In this document: piece by piece, positions 1-7,284 of the stretch
Position numbering within the stretch: the stretch's first letter is position 1
How the letters are laid out: each line of letters opens with the position of its first letter
Origin: UBA4729 sp039931245
GTDB lineage: Bacteria > Patescibacteriota > Saccharimonadia > Saccharimonadales > UBA4665
Direction of reading: 5' to 3'
Assembly: GCA_039931245.1 (NCBI GenBank)
Contig: JBDTSH010000012.1
Span: 1-31,373 of the forward strand
Length of the DNA: 31,373 nt
Translations under genes and position numbers: made by a program
Notes under the pieces: generated by a model
What the model saw: only the letters and a program-made list of their open reading frames with translations
Database searches by the model: none
What the model was told of the DNA's origin: nothing

Positions 1-247
1 TAATAATGACGTACAATTCTTTATCAATCAGGTCGGTGGCCGTGTCGTCGCGGCCGAAACTAAACATACTATCAACGCGCAGCTGAGTATAGATCTGCCA
101 GAGTTCATTAAAGAACTTGGTGGACTGCATGACTTGGTTTTTAATCTGCGAGATACGCATGCTAGCGATGCCCTCAAACACACTCGTTAACTCCACCAGG
201 GTCGCCATCGAGGCTTCCTCGCGAGCTAGTTCGTTGGGGCGCTTCAC
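1..247 (-). CDS. atpG: ATP synthase F1 gamma subunit, N-terminal part (runs off the window)
   Basis: The gamma subunit is the central rotor shaft of F1, coupling c-ring rotation to the catalytic alpha/beta hexamer on the cytoplasmic face. The visible 82 residues begin VKRPNELAREEA and continue with VFEGIASMRISQIKNQ, a helix with the spacing of the gamma N-terminal coiled coil, although the sequence is far from the classical LKEIRxRIxSVxNTxKIT form. The chosen start is GTG at 247-245, which overlaps the atpA stop as GTGA, the same coupling seen between atpH and atpA; an ATG 13 codons further in (208-206) is the alternative. The call rests mainly on position directly after atpA in canonical operon order. 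The 3' part lies outside the window. Confidence 0.7.
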   Translation of the reverse strand, partial: MKRPNELAREEASMATLVELTSVFEGIASMRISQIKNQVMQSTKFFNELWQIYTQLRVDSMFSFGRDDTATDLIDKELYVII

Positions 248-1761
248 TTGGCGGCTCCGACTAATTCTTTTTTAGGCTTCGACTCGTCAGTGCTCGATGT
301 CGGTGCTTCCGACGGCTCGGCCGGTGCCGGGGCGCCTTTCAATACGACAAGACATTTCGCTTTGAGTTCGGCGCGAATGGTATCGTACTCTTCTTCTTTC
401 GTGACCTTGGCGGCAAAATCGCGGCAGTGCAGCTTGAGTAAATTCAAATCGAGATTCTCGCCGTCGACGCCGTTTAAAATCAGGTCCAGCATCAGCTGCT
501 GGGACATCAGCGAAAAGGTATCGGCCGGGCTTTGGGTGATGATTTCAAAAATGTTCTTACCCGTTTCGAGCGCTCGTTTGGCATCAACCGCCAGCTCGGA
601 CCCAAAGTGTGAGAATTCTTCAGCTTGCCGATAGTCAGCCAACGTCTTGAGGGTTTGGGCAGCCAGAGCTTTTTGGCGCTTATTATGTCCGACGCCCCCG
701 GCGCGAGTCACACTCAGACCGACATTCATAGCCGGGCGGACACCGCTCCGGAAAGTATCCATATCAAGAATCCACTGTCCGTCGGTGATTGACATAATGT
801 TGGTTGGTAGGTAGGCGGTGATATCACCATTGGCGGCGTGAATCACCGGCACACTCGTCAAACACTTTCCGTTGCGATTAAGCCGGCCGGCGCGTTCCAG
901 TAAGCTGGAGTGGGCATAAAACATATCACCTGGGTATGAGTCTCGACCGGGGCTCACGCCGGACAGCAGGGCGACTTCCCGGTAGGCATGGGCGTGACTG
1001 GTTAAATCATCATAAATTATAATTGTATCCTGATCACATTTCTGCCACAGGTATTCCGCCATAGAGCAAGCCACATATGGGGCCAGGTAGCTCATGATCA
1101 ACGACTCAAACATAGTTGACACCACCACGATAGCTTTTTCGAGACCGCCGCTCTCTTGCAGCCGAGTAAGCAGGGCGTCGACGTCACTGCGGCGCTTGGC
1201 GATCATACAATAGACGACAATCTGGTCGGTATTTTTTTGGTTCATGGTTAGCTGAGTCGCCATCGTGCTTTTCCCGGATTTACTATCACCCAGCAGGGCC
1301 ATCCGCTGGCCGCGCACAATGGGGAACAAAGAATCAATGACGGTAATGCCGCTCTCTAATTGGTCCTCCAGCAAACGGCGTTCGAATAAAGCGGGTGCCG
1401 TATTAAAGACCGGCCAGACGCTGTCTGCCGCAATCGGCCCTTTGCCGTCGAGCGGCTCACCCGTGACTGACACAACCCGGCCAATAAAATCTTTACCGAC
1501 TTTGGTGACCAGCTCTTGGTGTTGGACGACGGCCACTAAGCCGACACGCAAACTCTCCACGCCCAGGTGCAGAATCACCACATGGTCAGTCTGGACTTGG
1601 TGAACAAAGCCCTTACTGCCGTCTTCAAACATCACGAGGGCGTGCACGGCACAGGGTTGCAGACCGCGAACTTTAATCAAGAACTTATCGACGGCGATAA
1701 CTTCACCGACCGGATTACCAGCCTCGACCAGCTTATCAAAGTGCTGACCATTGGGGCTCAT
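244..1761 (-). CDS. atpA: ATP synthase F1 alpha subunit (intact copy)
   Basis: This is the non-catalytic nucleotide-binding subunit of the F1 hexamer, 505 aa. Visible landmarks are the Walker A loop GDSKSGKS at residues 158-165, the Walker B stretch DTIIIYDDLTSHA near 245-257, the signature PGRDSYPGDMFYAHSSLLER at 271-290 and the arginine finger in SVTRAGG (R353). The N-terminus is about 18 residues shorter than E. coli alpha: the beta-barrel begins almost at once and the amphipathic helix that normally docks subunit delta is missing. The C-terminus instead carries a low-complexity Pro/Ala/Ser/Lys tail of about 30 residues. Because of the tandem repeat, this copy is preceded by an orphan atpH tail (ATGA overlap) and a truncated atpA copy. 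It overlaps atpG by GTGA. Confidence 0.96.
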   Translation of the reverse strand: MSPNGQHFDKLVEAGNPVGEVIAVDKFLIKVRGLQPCAVHALVMFEDGSKGFVHQVQTDHVVILHLGVESLRVGLVAVVQHQELVTKVGKDFIGRVVSVTGEPLDGKGPIAADSVWPVFNTAPALFERRLLEDQLESGITVIDSLFPIVRGQRMALLGDSKSGKSTMATQLTMNQKNTDQIVVYCMIAKRRSDVDALLTRLQESGGLEKAIVVVSTMFESLIMSYLAPYVACSMAEYLWQKCDQDTIIIYDDLTSHAHAYREVALLSGVSPGRDSYPGDMFYAHSSLLERAGRLNRNGKCLTSVPVIHAANGDITAYLPTNIMSITDGQWILDMDTFRSGVRPAMNVGLSVTRAGGVGHNKRQKALAAQTLKTLADYRQAEEFSHFGSELAVDAKRALETGKNIFEIITQSPADTFSLMSQQLMLDLILNGVDGENLDLNLLKLHCRDFAAKVTKEEEYDTIRAELKAKCLVVLKGAPAPAEPSEAPTSSTDESKPKKELVGAAK

Positions 1762-1896
1762 GTCGACAGCTCCTGTAATTGGGCAATTAATTGCTGTCTA
1801 TTATTGATTAGGTGTTCCCGAAGCGAAAAATCAAAATACTTATTGACACTACGCACCACGCAACCGGCGCCGATTGTCGGCTGCAAGCCAATCGTC
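1311..1896. repeat. 586-bp tandem repeat, unit A
   Basis: This unit matches 1897-2482 with a constant offset of 586 bp. It spans the first about 150 codons of the intact atpA and the last 45 codons of an atpH fragment. Bases 1573-1896 appear identical to 2159-2482, whereas 1311-1572 carry 15 substitutions against the other unit. The join with unit B lies at 1896/1897, with one base of microhomology (a C shared by both edges). Confidence 0.95.
1758..1895 (-). pseudogene. Duplicated C-terminal fragment of atpH (delta subunit)
   Basis: These 45 codons plus a stop are identical to the end of the intact atpH, from TIGLQPT to ELST, and finish in the ATGA overlap with the full-length atpA. There is no start codon or ribosome site of its own. 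The truncated atpA copy reads through part of it in another frame and stops at 1808, so it is probably not made as a protein. It is a by-product of the 586-bp duplication, or an assembly product. Confidence 0.85.
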
Positions 1897-2347
1897 CGCG
1901 TACAATCGGGAACAACGAATCAATAACGGTAATGCCGCTCTCTAATTGGTCCTCCAGCAAACGGCGTTCGAACAGGGGGGGTGCCGTATTAAAGACCGGC
2001 CAGACGCTGTCCGCCGCAATCGGCCCCTTGCCGTCGAGCGGCTCACCGGTGACTGACACAACCCGGCCAATAAAATCTTTACCGACTTTAGTGACCAGCT
2101 CTTGGTGTTGGACGACGGCCACTAAGCCGACGCGCAGACTCTCCACGCCCAGGTGCAAAATCACCACATGGTCAGTCTGGACTTGGTGAACAAAGCCCTT
2201 ACTGCCGTCTTCAAACATCACGAGGGCGTGCACGGCACAGGGTTGCAGACCGCGAACTTTAATCAAGAACTTATCGACGGCGATAACTTCACCGACCGGA
2301 TTACCAGCCTCGACCAGCTTATCAAAGTGCTGACCATTGGGGCTCAT
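1808..2347 (-). pseudogene. Truncated duplicate of atpA (N-terminal domain only)
   Basis: The ORF of 179 codons starts with the same ATGA overlap to the intact atpH. About 150 residues match the N-terminus of the full AtpA, with a single amino-acid difference (A124P), and end just before the Walker A loop (SLFPIVRG). A foreign 29-residue tail then follows, read from the duplicated atpH segment in the wrong frame. It therefore holds the beta-barrel crown domain and the start of the nucleotide-binding domain but no P-loop, and cannot act as an alpha subunit. Fifteen base changes but only one residue change separate it from the intact gene, so its divergence arose under selection as a real alpha gene and not by pseudogene decay. 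Confidence 0.85.
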
Positions 2348-2482
2348 GTCGACAGCTCCTGTAATTGGGCAATTAATTGCTGTCTATTATTGATTAGGTG
2401 TTCCCGAAGCGAAAAATCAAAATACTTATTGACACTACGCACCACGCAACCGGCGCCGATTGTCGGCTGCAAGCCAATCGTC
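1897..2482. repeat. 586-bp tandem repeat, unit B
   Basis: This is the second unit of the direct repeat. It contains the start of the truncated atpA copy and the last 45 codons of the intact atpH. The 324 bp at 2159-2482 are identical to unit A, and the 262 bp at 1897-2158 differ at 15 positions. Confidence 0.95.
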
Positions 2483-2841
2483 AACAGTACCAGCGGGTCA
2501 ATCTCTTGGCGTAACCACTGGACTAATTTCTGGGTGAAGATGGCTGAGGGATCAGCCCCAAAACTGATGTGGAGCACCGGGGCGCACTCTCTGGTGTGGC
2601 TGAGGAATTTTTGCAAAGCGATAAAGTCGGCCTCGTCGAGGAGGTTAAGTTTATTCAGCTCGATGGCTTGATCGAGCAACTTTGACGTTTTGGGCAATCT
2701 GGGAGCGGTGTCGGGTTTAAGGCGTAACTGCATGAGAGTGTTCTCGAGCGTCGCCAACTCCCGCAGCATCCGGCCAAGGTCAACCGGTCCGACGACGGAA
2801 CCAGGTAATACTAAGGCCCGGACGGCCGTCTTAGGCACCAT
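2344..2841 (-). CDS. atpH: ATP synthase F1 delta subunit
   Basis: Delta is the peripheral-stalk cap that joins the top of F1 to subunit b. The ORF has 165 aa, against about 175-180 in typical family members. The C-terminal domain is recognisable as a strand-rich stretch PVLHISFGADPSAI, then LTIGLQPTIGAGCVVRSV and KYFDFSLREHL, matching the family pattern of IDPxLIGG...I...DxSVRGxL. The N-terminal helical domain, which binds the alpha N-termini, is about 20-25 residues shorter than usual and poorly conserved. This parallels the missing delta-docking helix in AtpA. The gene overlaps atpF by 11 bp upstream and the truncated atpA copy by ATGA downstream. Confidence 0.82.
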   Translation of the reverse strand: MVPKTAVRALVLPGSVVGPVDLGRMLRELATLENTLMQLRLKPDTAPRLPKTSKLLDQAIELNKLNLLDEADFIALQKFLSHTRECAPVLHISFGADPSAIFTQKLVQWLRQEIDPLVLLTIGLQPTIGAGCVVRSVNKYFDFSLREHLINNRQQLIAQLQELST

Positions 2842-3466
2842 TATTGATGTCCTCGATCATGGCTTTCTTATTTGTCTCCAAATCAGCCAGGATGTATTCG
2901 AGTTGGTCATTGAGGTCTATCTGATTGCCGATGGCTCCCAACACGTAGTGATTAATAATGTCCGACATATTTTCTTCAAAGCGTTTCACAAGTTGCTGCT
3001 TTTCAGCGATAATCTCTTTTTGAACCTGTATACCGAGCTGAGCGCGCTGTTCATCAATGGCGGCATTAGTTTTCTGGATCGACTCGATAGCCAGATTTTT
3101 GGCGTCCATAATAGATTCTTCGTATTTGGCAAACTCGTCTTGAAGTTTGCGGGTGATCTCGGTTTTCATGTACTCGTTGAGCTGCGAAGTGGTCAGGCGT
3201 AAATCTTGCTGCAGAAACATGGCATTCTCACCAATGATCTTCTCAAAGTGCAGGCGGCCACGGTTGCGGAGTTCTTCACGAAAGTCTTCGTTAAAAATAT
3301 GCTCGACGTCGTCCTCGACAGCCCCTTCGAGAGAGGCGTTGGGGTCTTTGCTGTCAAGTCGCCGACCGGCCAGAGCGCCGGTATTTATCTTTATAATCAG
3401 CCACACAAAAGCCACGCCGACTGCCGCCAGCAAGGCTAAGATTAAATACAGCCACCAGATTGTCAT
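2831..3466 (-). CDS. atpF: ATP synthase Fo b subunit (peripheral stalk)
   Basis: Subunit b anchors the stator in the membrane and reaches up to delta. The 211-aa protein has one N-terminal membrane segment (about residues 4-24), then a charged region and a long, highly charged heptad-like coiled coil (about 95-190), the standard b architecture. It is some 50 residues longer than E. coli b (156 aa); the excess sits mainly between the membrane helix and the coiled coil. The start ATG at 3466 has a possible GGTGGG ribosome site about 12 bases upstream. It overlaps atpH by 11 bp. Sequence identity to classical b is low, so the call rests on architecture plus operon position. Confidence 0.8.
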   Translation of the reverse strand: MTIWWLYLILALLAAVGVAFVWLIIKINTGALAGRRLDSKDPNASLEGAVEDDVEHIFNEDFREELRNRGRLHFEKIIGENAMFLQQDLRLTTSQLNEYMKTEITRKLQDEFAKYEESIMDAKNLAIESIQKTNAAIDEQRAQLGIQVQKEIIAEKQQLVKRFEENMSDIINHYVLGAIGNQIDLNDQLEYILADLETNKKAMIEDINNGA

Positions 3467-3598
3467 TTTTGTTGTTTACCCACCATAGTTTTTTTCTATG
3501 CCTATGTACTCTTTATGGTCCGCCGCCCGCTTATTCATTACCTGGACTTTGCCATCGGCGACGGCCCGTTTACCGGACCGATCATAATTTCTAAAGTG
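3467..3598 (-). promoter_or_regulatory. Intercistronic hairpin region before atpF
   Basis: This 132-bp spacer separates the exported c-like gene from atpF in an otherwise overlapping operon. On the minus strand it holds a GC-rich hairpin, CGGTCCG-GTAAA-CGGGCCG (7 bp including one G-T pair, about 3567-3585), not followed by a T-run. Two very short reading frames follow (15 and 20 codons, MIGPV... and MNKRA..., overlapping at TAATGA). The hairpin could set differential expression or mRNA processing. I see no good ribosome sites for the mini-ORFs and do not call them as genes. Confidence 0.35.
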
Positions 3599-4477
3599 CT
3601 AAAGCTTCAACAACAAGTATACCGCAAATACGCCCACAACAAAAATAATCAATCCAGCGGCCACAGTCTGGATCAAACTGCGAATAATAGACTTTCGTGA
3701 CAGGGGGTTACGGCCGATAGCCGTCATGCCACTTTTGACACCGCTATAGAGGAGATTGCCCGTCACTATGGCACTCACTAACAGGGTAATTGTCCCGAGA
3801 TAAATACGGGCTGCGCTGACGGGTTTACCGGCAATCGCAATGGCCGTTTTTCCCAAAAAACTCGGTACATAATCGGTCGCCTTGGCGGCCAAGGGGTTGT
3901 GAGCAATTTCGACATTGATGGGGATGCGGCCGATCGCCACTTTGGCGGAATGGCCCTTATCGTCCTTGACGTCGACACTCCCCTCGACGTTACTCGTACC
4001 CGAAAAACTACCGACCGCCTTGCCGACGATGACGGTTTGTTCGGCACCGGCTTTCATGCCGATCCCCGCCAGTGAGGAAATGGTAACATAGTCACCGGAC
4101 TTAATCGGACCGTTCTGGGTACTGACTAGGGCGTTATAGCGCCCGTAGGTTGCCACGAAAACTTGTTGGCTTTTGACGTCCTGCGGGGTCAATGTCAAAG
4201 CGGCATCGTTGGCGGCCACCGTCACGCCGAGCATGGTCGTGATATCGCCTTTGCTCAGCGGCACGACGGCCGAGGCATCACCAGTTTTGAGCTTGACGAT
4301 CATGCCCAATTGGACTGATGCATCGGCATTATAACTTTGGGTGACGGCCTGGCTAATATCTTGATTTCCGGTGGTTTTTAGTGTGGCCGCGGCGACGCTC
4401 ATCGGCATCAACAACAACATTCCGAGGGCAGCCATCAGTGAGACTATTTGTTTCAGGTGTGGTTTAACGCGACGCAT
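3599..4477 (-). CDS. Exported protein with C-terminal membrane hairpin, first gene of the atp operon; function unknown
   Basis: This 292-aa protein is not one I can name. It has a clear signal peptide (basic n-region RRVKPHLK, hydrophobic core, cleavage near VAAA at about residue 31), an extracellular domain of about 190 residues rich in strands, Gly, Thr and Val, and two C-terminal membrane helices (about 223-245 and 264-290) joined by a short basic loop AIGRNPLSRKS. The loop and helix arrangement recalls ATP synthase subunit c (polar loop R-N/Q-P), and the gene sits where a/c genes would be, just before atpF. However, helix 2 contains no acidic residue, so it cannot carry protons as a c subunit does. 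It has its own promoter. Confidence 0.75.
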   Translation of the reverse strand: MRRVKPHLKQIVSLMAALGMLLLMPMSVAAATLKTTGNQDISQAVTQSYNADASVQLGMIVKLKTGDASAVVPLSKGDITTMLGVTVAANDAALTLTPQDVKSQQVFVATYGRYNALVSTQNGPIKSGDYVTISSLAGIGMKAGAEQTVIVGKAVGSFSGTSNVEGSVDVKDDKGHSAKVAIGRIPINVEIAHNPLAAKATDYVPSFLGKTAIAIAGKPVSAARIYLGTITLLVSAIVTGNLLYSGVKSGMTAIGRNPLSRKSIIRSLIQTVAAGLIIFVVGVFAVYLLLKL

Positions 4478-4489
4478 AACTATGGCTAA

Positions 4490-4517
4490 AGTATACCGCT
4501 TTTGATTAACTACGCAA
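4490..4517 (-). promoter_or_regulatory. Promoter of the c-like/atp operon
   Basis: The minus strand reads TTGCGT (4517-4512), a 16-bp spacer, then TATACT (4495-4490). Transcription would begin near 4483, only about 6 bases before the ATG at 4477, so the message would be nearly leaderless; no Shine-Dalgarno sequence is present. The -35 box lies in the last codons of the cysteine desulfurase gene. Confidence 0.55.
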
Positions 4518-5655
4518 CAAAGCTCGCCAGCAGCTGGACGGTGCGCTCAATCATCGCCACGGTCGTTGGCCGTCCCATGCTGAAACGCAGCGAAGACTGG
4601 GCGGTCGCCTTTGACAAGCCGAGGGCACGAAGCACATGGGAGGCTTCCTGGTCGCTGGCGCTACAGGCCGAACCGGCGGCCGCCATCACGCCGGCTTCAT
4701 CAAGTTGGATGAGCAGGCGCTCATTATCTACCCCCGGCAGTGTGACGTGAATATTGTTCGGTAGCCGATGCTGCCACGAGCCATTAATGGTGGCCTGGGG
4801 CAGTTGGGCAGCCAGCCGGCTTCGAAATATTTGCTGCAAATCTTGCAGCCGCTTGACCTCGGCCAGCCGAAGTTGCTGGGCCACATCAACGGCCGCTGCC
4901 AGACCAATCGCCCCGGCCACGTTTTCGGTGCCGCTCCGTAACCCTCGCTCCTGGCCACCGCCGTAAATGAGCGGGCGTAGGACTAAACTTCCGCGGACAT
5001 ATAAGGCCCCGCTTTGCTTGGGTCCGTACAGCTTGCCGCCGTTAATCGTCATTAGGTCGACGCCGAGTCGAGTCACGTGTAGGTCTAAATAATTACCGGC
5101 CTGGCAAGCGTCAGTGTGCAAGTACAGCGGCAGCGGGTTGCCGGCCGCCACTCGCTGTTTTTTGATCGCTTGCACTAACAGAGCCACTTCGCGCAGTGGC
5201 TGAACGGTCCCAATCTCATTATTGGCATGCATCACACTGACCAGGACGGTCGCCTCGTCGATCGTTTCGGACAGCCCTTCGAGATCGAGCCGGCCGTCGG
5301 CCCGCACCCCGGCTTCCCGACAGTCATACTGGCGAGCCGGCTCGAGCACCGCGCTATGCTCAATAGCACTGACCACGATATTAGCCGTCGGGTATTGCGA
5401 CATGACGCCGTGTATGGCCAGATTGTTGGCTTCGGTGCCCCCGGCGGTAAACAGAACCTCGCTGGAGCGCGCTCCTAGCCAAAAGGCTATTTTCGTTCGG
5501 GCGGCTTCCAGCGCTTTATGGACATCGAGAGCTACCCGGTAGGTGGCCGAGGGATTATAAAATTGCGCACTGGCGTACGGCTGCATTAACGCCAATACCC
5601 CCTCGTCAACTGGTGTGGCCGCGGCATAGTCTAAGTAGATAAGTGGTTGTGGCAT
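4510..5655 (-). CDS. Cysteine desulfurase (NifS/IscS family)
   Basis: This PLP enzyme takes sulfur from cysteine as an enzyme-bound persulfide for Fe-S clusters or tRNA thiolation. Family landmarks are YLDYAAATP at the N-terminus, GGTEANNLAI, SAIEHSAV, SVMHANNEIGTVQP, the cofactor aspartate in HTDACQA, the Schiff-base lysine in NGGKLYGPKQSG (usually SSHKxxGPKG) and the catalytic cysteine in GSACSAS. The length (381 aa) fits the family. I chose ATG at 5655 because MPQPLIYLDYA begins exactly at the conserved N-terminus; a GTG ten codons upstream (5685) is possible. No IscU, SufE or thiolase is visible next to it, so the sulfur acceptor is unknown. It follows two small unknown genes and precedes the atp cluster. 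Confidence 0.93.
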   Translation of the reverse strand: MPQPLIYLDYAAATPVDEGVLALMQPYASAQFYNPSATYRVALDVHKALEAARTKIAFWLGARSSEVLFTAGGTEANNLAIHGVMSQYPTANIVVSAIEHSAVLEPARQYDCREAGVRADGRLDLEGLSETIDEATVLVSVMHANNEIGTVQPLREVALLVQAIKKQRVAAGNPLPLYLHTDACQAGNYLDLHVTRLGVDLMTINGGKLYGPKQSGALYVRGSLVLRPLIYGGGQERGLRSGTENVAGAIGLAAAVDVAQQLRLAEVKRLQDLQQIFRSRLAAQLPQATINGSWQHRLPNNIHVTLPGVDNERLLIQLDEAGVMAAAGSACSASDQEASHVLRALGLSKATAQSSLRFSMGRPTTVAMIERTVQLLASFVA

Positions 5656-5696
5656 CGATTTAAAAGTAGTCCCGTGACTAAGCACCGGTTGGTGCG

Positions 5697-6077
5697 TTAA
5701 GCAGCTTGCGGCTGGGTACGGTAAAGTTCACCGACGCGTTTTTCGTAGAGCTCGACGGCCTGATACAAATTAATGGCTTCGGCCAAAGGTACCGGCTGGT
5801 ATGGTTGATTATCTTGGGCTTTTAGCACGGCATTAGGGCGGACATCGTAGCGCGTGGTGACAACCCGGTGCTGACGGCGATCGTCGGTCCATTCCTCGTG
5901 CCAAATCCAGGTGTACTGGTCGAGGCAAAAGAATTCGCGGCGGTGTCCGGCCGGCACCGGCCCGAATAGTTGGCCACCGATTTTGGCTTCCTTACGAATT
6001 AGCTCACGATAGGCCTGGGCATGGCGCTCGGCGCGCTTCTGGGTGCTGTTAAAACCAAGGAGCGGTAAGATTTTCAT
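5697..6077 (-). CDS. Conserved-looking small protein of unknown function
   Basis: The 126-aa soluble protein is not one I recognise. It begins with a short hydrophobic stretch (MKILPLLGF) and a basic helical segment (STQKRAERHAQAYRELIRK), has an aromatic-rich middle (FFCLDQYTWIWHEEW) suggesting a folded beta core, and ends in a helix ending QPQAA. The start overlaps the upstream gene by ATGA (6074-6077), so the two are translated together and may act together. It is encoded between tatD and a cysteine desulfurase, but nothing ties it to either. Confidence 0.75.
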   Translation of the reverse strand: MKILPLLGFNSTQKRAERHAQAYRELIRKEAKIGGQLFGPVPAGHRREFFCLDQYTWIWHEEWTDDRRQHRVVTTRYDVRPNAVLKAQDNQPYQPVPLAEAINLYQAVELYEKRVGELYRTQPQAA

Positions 6078-6445
6078 GCTGCTCTCTGGTCTTGCTGGTG
6101 GGCCTCATTGACTTGATCACGTAGCTGCTGCAGCCAAGCGGCCTGGGCCCCATCTACAATTGGCGGCTCTGGTGTCCGCACGTCGGGGGCGACCAACATC
6201 GGCTTCGGGGCGGCCTCCGCTGTTACAGGAGTTTCCGGGGCGAGAGTCGGCAACTGGCTAGAGTGCTCCATTGCCAAGGTGGCCTTGCGTCGGGCGTCTT
6301 CATATAGCACGCTGGGATAGAGCGCGGCGACAGCGACTTGCAGTTTATAACGGGCGAGACCAACTTCTTCTAGGCGCGCCTTGGCTTGTTCGCTCGAATT
6401 GGCCCGTCCAAATGATTGTTCTGGTGATTGATAAGTATTGCTCAT
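6074..6445 (-). CDS. Small Ala/Pro-rich protein of unknown function
   Basis: This 123-aa protein has a helical N-terminal half (residues about 14-55, with charged and Ala-rich helices), a Pro/Ala-rich linker (about 58-95) and a short C-terminal helix AAWLQQLRDQVNEAHQQ. There is no signal peptide or membrane segment. I take ATG at 6445 (MSNTYQSPEQ); a TTG four codons upstream would overlap the tatD stop. It is spaced 8 bp from tatD and coupled by ATGA to the next gene. No function is assigned. Confidence 0.7.
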   Translation of the reverse strand: MSNTYQSPEQSFGRANSSEQAKARLEEVGLARYKLQVAVAALYPSVLYEDARRKATLAMEHSSQLPTLAPETPVTAEAAPKPMLVAPDVRTPEPPIVDGAQAAWLQQLRDQVNEAHQQDQRAA

Positions 6446-6453
6446 AGTCAGTC

Positions 6454-7278
6454 TCAAATGCCGAACAGCGACTGTGCATTGGCGGTAGTGGCGGTCGCGA
6501 GCGCTGATAAATCAGTCCGCTGCAGATCGGCAAGAAATTTTGCAACAGTAAACACCTGTAGAGGCTCGTTTATACTACCACGATACGGGGTAGGTGTCAA
6601 GAAAGGAGCGTCGGTTTCGAGGAGTAGATTGCCGAGTGGAATCGCGCGATAGACCTCGATTTGAGCCGGATCTTTCGCGAAGGTCGCGATGCCGTTCACG
6701 CCGACATACAGCCCGGCGGCAATGGCTCGCTCTAAATTGGTTTGATTATCGGTAAAACTATGGAGGACCCCACGGATTTTCTGTGACCCATGGTGATAGG
6801 CATCAAAAATCGGCCAAAAGTCGTCAAAGGCCGCGCGGACATGAAAAATCATCGGCAGATCATGCTTCATTGCTAACTCAATTTGAAATTTTAGCACCGC
6901 TATTTGGTCGTCTCGGGGAGAATGCCCGTAGAAGTAATCAAGGCCGCACTCACCGATGGCAACGACCTTGGCCTCCGTCGCAAGGGCGGCAAACTGGTCG
7001 AGCTTGGCTTGGTCCCGCGCATATTTTTTGGTCTCGTGAGGGTGAATACCGATACTGGCCCAACAGCCGGCACGACTCTGGGCGAAGGCAATCGCTAGCT
7101 GGCTATCGGCGTGATCACAGCCAACGCAGATCAGTTTGGTCACCCCAGCAGCCGCCGCGCGCTCGATCATCACATCACCTGTCAATGAACTGTCTTTGGC
7201 CCAAATATCACGAGTCGACGGCTCACCGGCGGCCGCACCGGCCGACTGAATGTGACAATGACTGTCAATGAACTCCAT
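6454..7278 (-). CDS. tatD: TatD-family metal-dependent hydrolase (DNase)
   Basis: TatD proteins are TIM-barrel 3'-5' exonucleases/hydrolases with a dinuclear metal site. The 274-aa ORF shows the metal ligands in order: DSHCHI at the N-terminus, IGIHPHET, the bridging glutamate in AIGECGLDYFY, histidines in MIFHVRAA and GVLHSFTD, and the aspartate in LLLETDAPFLTP. Length and motif spacing are normal. The start at 7278 has GAGGAG about 10 bases upstream inside the metG 3' end. The metG-tatD pairing (7-bp gap) is common in bacteria, often continuing to rnmV and ksgA; here ksgA is about 10 kb away. Confidence 0.95.
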   Translation of the reverse strand: MEFIDSHCHIQSAGAAAGEPSTRDIWAKDSSLTGDVMIERAAAAGVTKLICVGCDHADSQLAIAFAQSRAGCWASIGIHPHETKKYARDQAKLDQFAALATEAKVVAIGECGLDYFYGHSPRDDQIAVLKFQIELAMKHDLPMIFHVRAAFDDFWPIFDAYHHGSQKIRGVLHSFTDNQTNLERAIAAGLYVGVNGIATFAKDPAQIEVYRAIPLGNLLLETDAPFLTPTPYRGSINEPLQVFTVAKFLADLQRTDLSALATATTANAQSLFGI

Positions 7279-7284
7279 TATCGC

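Noticed and set aside
3509..3600. Two mini-ORFs (15 and 20 codons) before atpF as genes
   Set aside because: No credible Shine-Dalgarno and nothing recognisable; kept only as a note on the intercistronic region.
3599..3760. Annotating the C-terminal hairpin as ATP synthase subunit c
   Set aside because: No Asp/Glu in the second helix, no Gly-rich GxGxGxG first helix, and it is part of a 292-aa exported protein.
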